Source: Pseudorasbora parva
Lineage: Eukaryota; Chordata; Actinopteri; Cypriniformes; Gobionidae
Length of the DNA: 64,000 nt
Reading direction: 5' to 3'
Assembly (NCBI RefSeq): GCF_024679245.1
Contig: NC_090184.1
Span: forward strand, 18,137,644-18,201,643
Shown: positions 51,801 through 60,800 of the stretch, one piece after another
Numbering within the stretch: position 1 is the stretch's first letter
Layout of the letters: every line of letters begins with the position of its first letter
Position numbers and translations under genes: made by a program
Notes under the pieces: model-generated
What the model was told of the DNA's origin: nothing
Seen by the model: only the letters and a program-made list of their open reading frames with translations
Databases searched by the model: none

Positions 51801-54800
51801 AAAAATGACAAAATGTAAAAGATGAGAAAGTTGTGACACTTGAGACTTCTTATCGAAAGTAACTTGCTCTGTCCTGTCTGTCGGCATGTTGTCAGTATCC
51901 TCTTTGCTTTGCGATGTATTTTCTCTATGCGAGAACATGGGTGTGGTGTGAGAGTGCCATGGTTTGTCAGACATAGCAACAGTAATTAAAGGGGGCGGGT
52001 CTTTGCGAACAATTGTATGTACGAGAGGCGGGGCGACGGGGAAAGAGGGAGCGCGGTCTACAAACTCCTTGTGAGACTTGAAGCTGGCGTCTGCTGTTGA
52101 AACTGCAAACTGTTCTTCAGTAAGTTATTCTTTAATAAATTGTCTAAACAATTAAAAGTCTGTTTTGAAGTGTAAAACGAGAATTTTTAAAGAGAAATGT
52201 TGGAGGAGCTTGAGTTTGTTGCTCAGCCCTATTTTTTAGAAATTGCGTTACTCTCTTAGAGGTCACTCTTCTGCCAGAACTAGACTCACGTACGGCTGTT
52301 ACTGGAAATTTCTACTAAATACTAAGTATTTACTAAGCAATAAGTATTTACTAAGTAAATATGGATATTTTTCTAACGGAAACGAATCACTTCACTTCAG
52401 AAGGCCTTTATAAAAACCCTCGTCCTTCCTTCAGGTCCTTCCCTTTTGACCCGAAACTCTTTTTTTCTAGGAATTTTGTTACAGTTGAACCATGAATACA
52501 CACACACACAAAAATTAACTGGATTGAGTGACATTTAAAAAAGGAACAAATCCCTCCCTCAATTGGGTCAATTTGACCCCCTTAAGAATGAAAGGAATGC
52601 TTCAGTACACATAGAAAAAAACTCCATATAAAGCTTTAAGGCCATCTAGTGGCAAGAGTCATGAAATATGTTATATTATTTCAGCAAAGACATTCAATAT
52701 AAGATGTTTTGAGCTGAATTAAAAGGTTTATGCCTGAAATGGAGTTATTTTGAAAGTTGAAAGAAGTTGAAAGACTCGCTTACATTTTTATTTACTGATA
52801 AAATTGAACGGTAAATAAAATAAATTAAAAATCTCCAAAACAAATTACATTATAAAAAATAGAACAAATTCTCAAAATGATATGAAATAAGCTTTCTTTG
52901 GGTCATTTTGAACCTGTGAGGAAGGATTTGTTACAAAGTGCAAGGGGGGGGGGAGAAGGGTTAACGGAATAGATCTGTAAGGATTATTTTTATGATGGAT
53001 GGATGCATGTGTTTGAAAGAACCAGGATGTTTTTTTTAATATAACTCTTATTGTGTTTAGCAGAAAGAATTCATACAACCCTAGGATGGCTTAGGGGCGA
53101 GTAAATTATGAGATAACTTTCATTTTTGGGCGAACTAACCCTTTAATAAAGAAAAACCTTAGGGATATTTAAGTGTATCACATTCACTATGGGCTCTCTT
53201 GAAACCAATTCACACTGCAACGACAGACGCTGACCAACGGCAACAGATAGTCAGGTTTTGTTGGATCAGTGTCCTGTCGGTGTTGGTCGGCGCCTGTATT
53301 TGCCGATGAAATGTTTTTAGGCATCACTGATATAGGCTTCAAAATAATACTGAGTTACATGACATGTTTATTTCTTAGAGTATGGTAAATCCTTCCCCAA
53401 TTACTCAATGATCATTCTGCCTATGAGCACCATTATCATGTTTGCCTTTGTCAGGAAAATGTGAATCTACTTCTGTTTGTAATTTGTTTATTGGTTTGTT
53501 TAATAGCCCCGTGCGCTGATAGACAATGCGTGACTGTCAGGTAGAGGTCATTACGTAATGGAGTGTGCATTGTTAATATTGAGGTCGTCACCTGTGGACG
53601 TATAAAGTGGCGTGGTAAGCAATCATAGGAAACGCCCACGGGCACGATGCAAACATCAGGCACTAGACCGTCACTGATGGCCTGATGTACGCGGGCCAGC
53701 CACTGCCCGCCGTGACCTCTGGCTGCGGTGATGCCCACGCTGAGAGCGGCCCCCTCTCGTAACAGCTCGCCAATGAACTGTGGAGTGGGACAAAAGAGAA
53801 GAAATGATGAATAAAATGTTTGTGGGAAAATAGAGAGGCTGGACAGTTTTATGTGGAAGAGCCATGAAGCAGAGAAAAAAATGTACTGCAATATCTGCAA
53901 AAGCAGTCCAATAAAATGAATTGAAAGCGAAGAGTCTTTTTGGGGGAAGCGTCAATGTGTGAGAGGAGAGACCGATAAAATGTGCTATAGCGAGAGAGAA
54001 AGAGGTAAGCTGACACCACTGTACACATTCAAAACTGTACTTTTCTAATGCTTGGACAAAGCATTACGATGATTCTGTCATAATTGTTTCCCTCTAAACC
54101 CATACGGCTCATACAGGGAGACATTCACGTGACTGTTTTTGTATAGTGTTTTTGTAATATAGTATTTTGTTGTTCTTGGTACGTGTTTGTGTGTGTGTGT
54201 GTGGGGGGGTCATTATATTGTTTGGCTCATAAGAATAAAGACATTTTTGAAAAAAGATGTGTAATGTCCTGTGTAATGCTATGTCTTCTGTAGAGGACAC
54301 TTGGAGCCATTAAGAAAAATTCTAAGAAATTAATAAGCATTTTTTTTTTTTTCATTCAACAATTGTTTTGTTTTAAAGCTTTGTTTTATTCAAACTTTGT
54401 ATAAAGATGATTATGCTACTATTGATATAACAGAATCATTTGATATAAACATTAGCATTAATGCCATTCCAATTCTATGCAATGCATCTGTACACTATGT
54501 AATTTACATATTAATGTGTTCTTTGAGAAACATTTAATTAAAAAAAGACATGTAATAATGGGAGTGATAATTGGGAATATATTTATAAGAATATCTCAAA
54601 GCTTAAATTTATATTAATGTTATTGAGGTTGATGCATAAGTATTATTAATAGAGCTCACGTCTGAGAGAAGAGTGATGTATTACCCACTTTTAAATTTTA
54701 TTTCAATGCGTTTAAATCTTTACAATTATCTTTGGACGCATTTGTGTTCATCTGGCGGTTATTAGTGTTCTGTTCTTCATTAATTTTGACTGCTGATTGT

Positions 54801-57800
54801 CTACTAAATTGATAGTTAAACTGAAAATAAAAATTCTGTAATCATTTACTCATGTCATTTCAAAATGATGATATTTAATGAAATCTAAGAGATTTGTCTC
54901 CCTCCACTGAAAGTCCATTCCACCAAAACACTTAAAGCAAGGTTCTCTTGCAAATCATATTTGAGCACTCCATGTATGTGCATTGACCAGTGTTTATATG
55001 TGAATAAAAGCCTAAATTTAATCTGTTCAACAAAACAATCAGAATATTTGGATAATTAATAATAATTGGATTGAACAGCTTGATTCATATTGATTACTTT
55101 TGCAATGTCTTCATGGACTTTTTGAAGTGTCAAAGTTTTGGTAGAATTGACTTTCAATGGAAGGATAGAAATCTCTGATTTTACAAAAAATGTAATATCA
55201 TAAAAAAATATATATTAATTTGTGTTTCGAAAGTGAATAAACGTAGCTTTGGAATGACATGAGGGTGAGTAGTTTATGACAGCATTTTGATAAACTATCC
55301 CTTTGACCGCCCCTACTCTCTTGGTGCGTTCAAGTCATGTTGTAAAGATCGTATTTACGAGTTGAATGCGCATGAACGCCACCACGAAGTCGTAAATACC
55401 AGTGGGATGTTCGACATTTTAAGCCTCGATCTGTATGAGTTGGTGGCGTGTCAGTGAGAAACATGGCGGAATCAATGAATGCAACGTCTGTAGTTTAATA
55501 TAACGGGTATTTAGCTGTGACTCTGTCAGGCTTTGTCATTTACAGCAAAGTAAGCTATTATTGTAATAAAACAATTTGCATAATATATAACAATACCGTT
55601 TACAGTGGATTCATAGATTAATTAAAACCGTAAGACTAAAACTCACCTGATGCACATTTTTTGTTCATTTTCTATAAGCACTGTTAACAAGTTTTGCTTT
55701 ATTTTCATGAAATTTATTAAAAGAAGGTACACGCACATGATTTCATAAACACGACTTCTCACCTTGTAAATACGAATCTGTCTGTTTTAAAGGTGCCCTA
55801 GAATGAGTTGAAACAATATGTTAAATTGTTCTCTGATATCTACATAGAGGGTATGTGGCTTATTTAAGGGCAAAAATTGTCCAGATACAGTTTTACAGGT
55901 CCATTTACAATCCTAGAAATTTTCCCTAGGATGCAAAGCTGTTTTTTCCCTTATTTGGAAGATTCATGAATATTAATGCTGAGCTCTGCTTATTTCAGCA
56001 GCTCACAGCTCACATCAGTTCAGTTGTTCAGCGAAGCGGCTCCTGAGTCCTGACAGAACACAGATCGACTGAATGACAATTTTAGCAGAACATCTCAAAT
56101 AGAGATTGCTAAAATGCAGCCTGCTTGTTTATTGGTGTTTTCAGATCATCGGTGCGAGCGAAAGCTTGCATCCATAAGGTTGCCAGATTGTACATGTTTA
56201 GGTAAAACACCGGCTAGTATATGAGTTCTTTTCACAGAAAAGGTCTATTTGGGGGATTTCAATTGGAGTTTCCTATTGTTACTGTACTAGCATCTTGCAT
56301 TATCTAGACAATGTGGTCTCTCTAAGAAACTTTCAATTTAATCAGAAATTCTTTAAACAGTCAATAAGTGGATAAATCACTATTCACTATTCTCGAGTGT
56401 TGCTTGTTTACCTGCAGTCCCGATGATTCGGCTCCATCAGTTCCGCCTGACAATGAACATGTTCGGACAGATGCAAATTTTTGGAGCATACATATTAATA
56501 AAAAGGTCTTGCGTCACAGTTGGCGTTATGTTGAGAATCACTTATTTTTCCCTGGTGTTTTTCATGCACGAGATTTACATAAGAAGTAGGAGGCAATGGA
56601 GTTTGAGGCTCACAGTATGTGATGTCCATGTACTGAACTCTTATTATTTCACTATGGCGAGGTTAATTCAAATTTTCATTCTAGGTCACCTTTAATACAT
56701 GGTAAAAAGCAAGTACTTCATACAGGTTTTGAATTATAAAAGGGTGAGTAAATGACTAAATGTTAATTTTTGGGGTGAACTATCCCTTTAACTCGCACTC
56801 GCACACGTACACTCAAATCCCGAATCCATCTTGAGAAGCCTGATAAGCTCATATGCTATTCCAAGCATGACAGATGATTCCCTCTGTTCATTTACGCCAG
56901 TCAGAAGTCACACATATGCACATATCTAATCAAAGCCCTTCATATTAAAATATATCAGGCCATATTGCAATCAAGATTCAAGTGCAGTTTATGCCAAATC
57001 CTGCTTACAAATCACACCGTCCAAATGCTGGTAATGTTTCTTGTAAACTGCTAATAAGATGCTCCTCCGAGAAATTCAGATAACAGTATGATTCTGACAG
57101 TAAATCTGGAAGCCGAGGAGATTTATTATCCACCTCCAAGCATCAGTGAGGCAGAGTAATGGGTTCAGCGACTCGCGCAACCTCCCTGTGAAACATCTGC
57201 AGTCCGCAGGTGCCCCATCGTCATGGGAACCGCTGTGCCCATTAAGGCCAGGTTACTTACGCAGCCTCACCTGCCCTGAAAACGCGGGTGACTGTCCATC
57301 TTCAGACTAAAACCGGTATATAAAAATGGCATTCAAAAGCAGCGTGTCTGTGCAAACATCTTAAGCGACAGGGCTTTGCTTGTCTTATCGTGTGCTGAAT
57401 CTGAGCAATTCAAGCAGAACGGCAAAGTCAGCCTTTGCGGGGGCTTACAGAGGTCATGACTGGAGAATAGAGGCTGTCCATCTCAGCGTCCCGCTCTGAG
57501 CCAGTGCCTTCTGGGAGCAAGACGACACCCAGCCTCTGAAGTATGGACCTGAGAAAATAAAACGGCCTCAATTAACAGTGACAAACAGCACATTCCTTTA
57601 GGTTATTCATCCAAACAAATAACAACATAGATGAGACTTAAAGGGGCCATATAATGCAATTTTATAGCACTTTATTTCCCCCCTGATGTCTTCTTAGAGA
57701 CAAGGTCAGAATTTAGGGTCTCACAGTCCATTCCCTAGTTCAGTGGTCGGTGTACTGCAAAATGATTCAGCCATTTCTACTCGCATTCATTATTGAAATA

Positions 57801-60800
57801 GTACCAGAACTGTAATGTTTTCTGTCTAGAAATTCCCAGAATACACCATAAAAACCTGCAAGGCTACTGATTATATTGACTTGCATGAAATGTCATCATA
57901 ACTTCAGAGTCCTTCAAGTTACAGGATGAGAAAGAAAAAAAAAAAAGTGTATGAAGACAAGCCTTATTTTTATGTTTTTAATTACACCACTGTTCAAAGG
58001 TTTGGCGTAAGTATGTTTTTTTCTTCCCGTTTTTGAAAGTCTCATGTTCACGAAAGCTGCATTTATGTTATCAATTATACAGTACAAATGGAAATAGTTA
58101 TTCCTGTGAAGTCAAAGCTGAATTTTCAGCATCATTACTCCAGTCTTCAGGGTCACTATCCTTCAGAAATCATTCTAATGTGCTGATTTTTTGCTTAAAG
58201 GAACACTCCACACTACACTACTTTTAGAAATAGGGCTTATTCAACTTCTTCCCTACATTTAGATATGTGGGCAAATGCCTTTTTGTCTCTTTTGTACATG
58301 CATTGTTTTAGTTTGGCAGGGGAGGGGCTAGCTTAGCTTAGCATAATTGGATGCTAAGGAATTGAATCCTATGTTGCCAGCTAGCATGTCCAGAGTAAAA
58401 GTGATCCAAAAAAACAAAACAAAAAAACCTAATTACTTCTTGTGGCCTGTGTATTCACAACCGAGTACAAATAGCGATGCAGATTAAGACTAGGTGATTT
58501 CATAGGCAGATATTGATTTGGGGCTATATTATGTGGAAGCACAGGCAAAGAACTTGGGCGCAGATATCATGGCTCTCATCCTCACGTCCTCTGGCTGTTG
58601 AGCGATTGTAATGTGTTGCATGATATCTCTGCGCCCAAGTAGCAGTTCTTTGCCTGTGCTTCCCCATAATATAGTCAATATCTGCCTAGGAGAACGCCTA
58701 GTCTTAATCTTCATCGCTATTTGTACTTGGTGTGAATAAACAGGCCACAAGAAATAATTAGGTGGGGTTGTTTTTTTTTAATCACTTTTACTCAAAAACA
58801 TGCTAGCTGGCAACATAGGATTCCATTCATTATGCTAAGCTAAGCTAGCGGCGACCCTACCAAACTAAAACAATGCATACACTGAGACTTCATGCACATG
58901 CATACACGGCTGTTCCCCTCAGGGTTTACCACAGCGAATCATCTGCCTCCATCTAGTCCTATCCTCTGTATCCTCTTCTCTCAGTCCGACTACCTTCATG
59001 TCCTCCTTCACTACATCCATAAACCTCCTCTTTGGTCTTCCTCTTGACCTCTTGCCTGGCAGCTCTAACCTCAGCATCCTTTTACCAATATATTCACTCT
59101 CCCTCCTCTGAACATGTCCAAACCATCTCAACCTGGCCTCTCTAACTTTGTCTCCAAAACATCTCACGTACTCATTCCTGATCCTATCCATCCTCGTCAC
59201 TCCCAAAGAGAACCTCAGCATCTTCAGCTCTGCTACCTCTAGCTCTTCCTCCTGTCTTTTCCTCAGTGCAACTGTCTCCAAACCATACAACATCGCTGGT
59301 CTCACTACTGTCCTGTACACCTTTCCTTTCATTCTTGCTGGTACACTTTTCACACAGCAGATCTGACACTTTTCTCCACCCATTCCAACCTGCCTGCACA
59401 TGCTTCTTCACCTCTTTTCAACACTCCCCATTGCTCTGGACTGCTGACCCTAAGTACTTAAAATCCTGCACCTTCTTTACCTCCTCTTCCAGTAACCTCA
59501 CTGTTCCACTTGGTTCTCTCTCATTCACACACATGTATTCTGTCTTGCTGCGACTAACCTTCATTCCTCTTCTCTCTAAAGCAAACCTCCACCTCTCTAG
59601 ACTTTCCTCCAACTGCTCCCTGCTCTCACTACAATGCATAAACTAAGACAAAAATGCATTTGCCCACATATCTAAATGTAGGAAAGAAGTTGAATAAGCC
59701 CCATTTAAAAAAAAAAACAGTGGAGTGATCCCTTTAAAGGGATAGTTCACCCAAAAATGTACTCTTCCCTCTAGACATCCTATATGACATTCTTCTTCCA
59801 GACAAATACAGAGTTATATTAAAAAATGTCCTGGCTAATCCAAGCCATATAATTACACCAACTTCGCATTCAGCTTCCGAAGAAAGTGTAATGCATTTCA
59901 TAATTTAAAACTCTTACGCTACGTCTGACGTCATTGTCGTGCCAGTTACATTTTTTTTTAAGTTGAATACCGGAAGCTACATATCTGACTTTATAACGTG
60001 TTAAATATGGACATTTTTCTTACACAAGCCCATCGATTCACTTCAGAAGGCCTGTATTAACCCCTTGGAGCAGTATGGATTACTTTTATAATGGATGGAT
60101 GCACTTTTGTGGGCTTCAAATTTTGGGCTGCCAATTACTGCCATTGTAATGCTTGGAAGAGCCAGGATTTTTTTATATATAACTCTGATTGTATTCGTTT
60201 GAAAGAATAAACTCCTATACACCTAGGATGGCTTGAGGGTGAGTAAATCATGGGGCAATTTAAATTTTTGGTTGAACTATCCTTTTTTTGCAATATTGTA
60301 ATGTACTAATATCGTTTTTGTTTAATGTATGAATTCTTTTATGTATGTAAAATTTCTGCTTTGTTTAATATTAAAAGGCAGGACAAGCATATATTTCATA
60401 ATAGCACTTTATGAGATCCTTTCTAACACCTACAACAAAAGTGTCATACAGCGATGTTTTAATGCATGACTCTAATAATCATGTTGCCGGCAGATCGCAG
60501 GCAATTGAGTCATGAGTAGATTGTTGTTTAGTGGATAAGGTCCTTGCTAGTGCCTGAAATTGTGTTTACTGACTCATTCCCGTCAAATGACCTTTTTACA
60601 CTTTTTTGCTGTTGTGTTATGATTGTAAAAATTCGAAAGGTCTGAGGAACTTAGCACTGAGAATAGAGATAGAAATCACAAAGAAATCAACATTTTTTTA
60701 GCCAACTCTAATTTCTGATTCTGGTTCCTTAGGCTGTGTGTCTACCAAAGCTTTTTTTTAGCTTTTTAGAAAATGCTAAACGTTAGGTGCTTGAGGTTGT

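Noticed and set aside
53671..53955. Second - strand frame over gpat2 exon c
   Set aside because: It is out of frame with the conserved VPVGVSYD motif and with the neighbouring exons.
57249..57430. Possible extra gpat2 exon near exon b
   Set aside because: Exons a, b and c already join in phase and cover the aligned region, so no missing residues need to be explained here.
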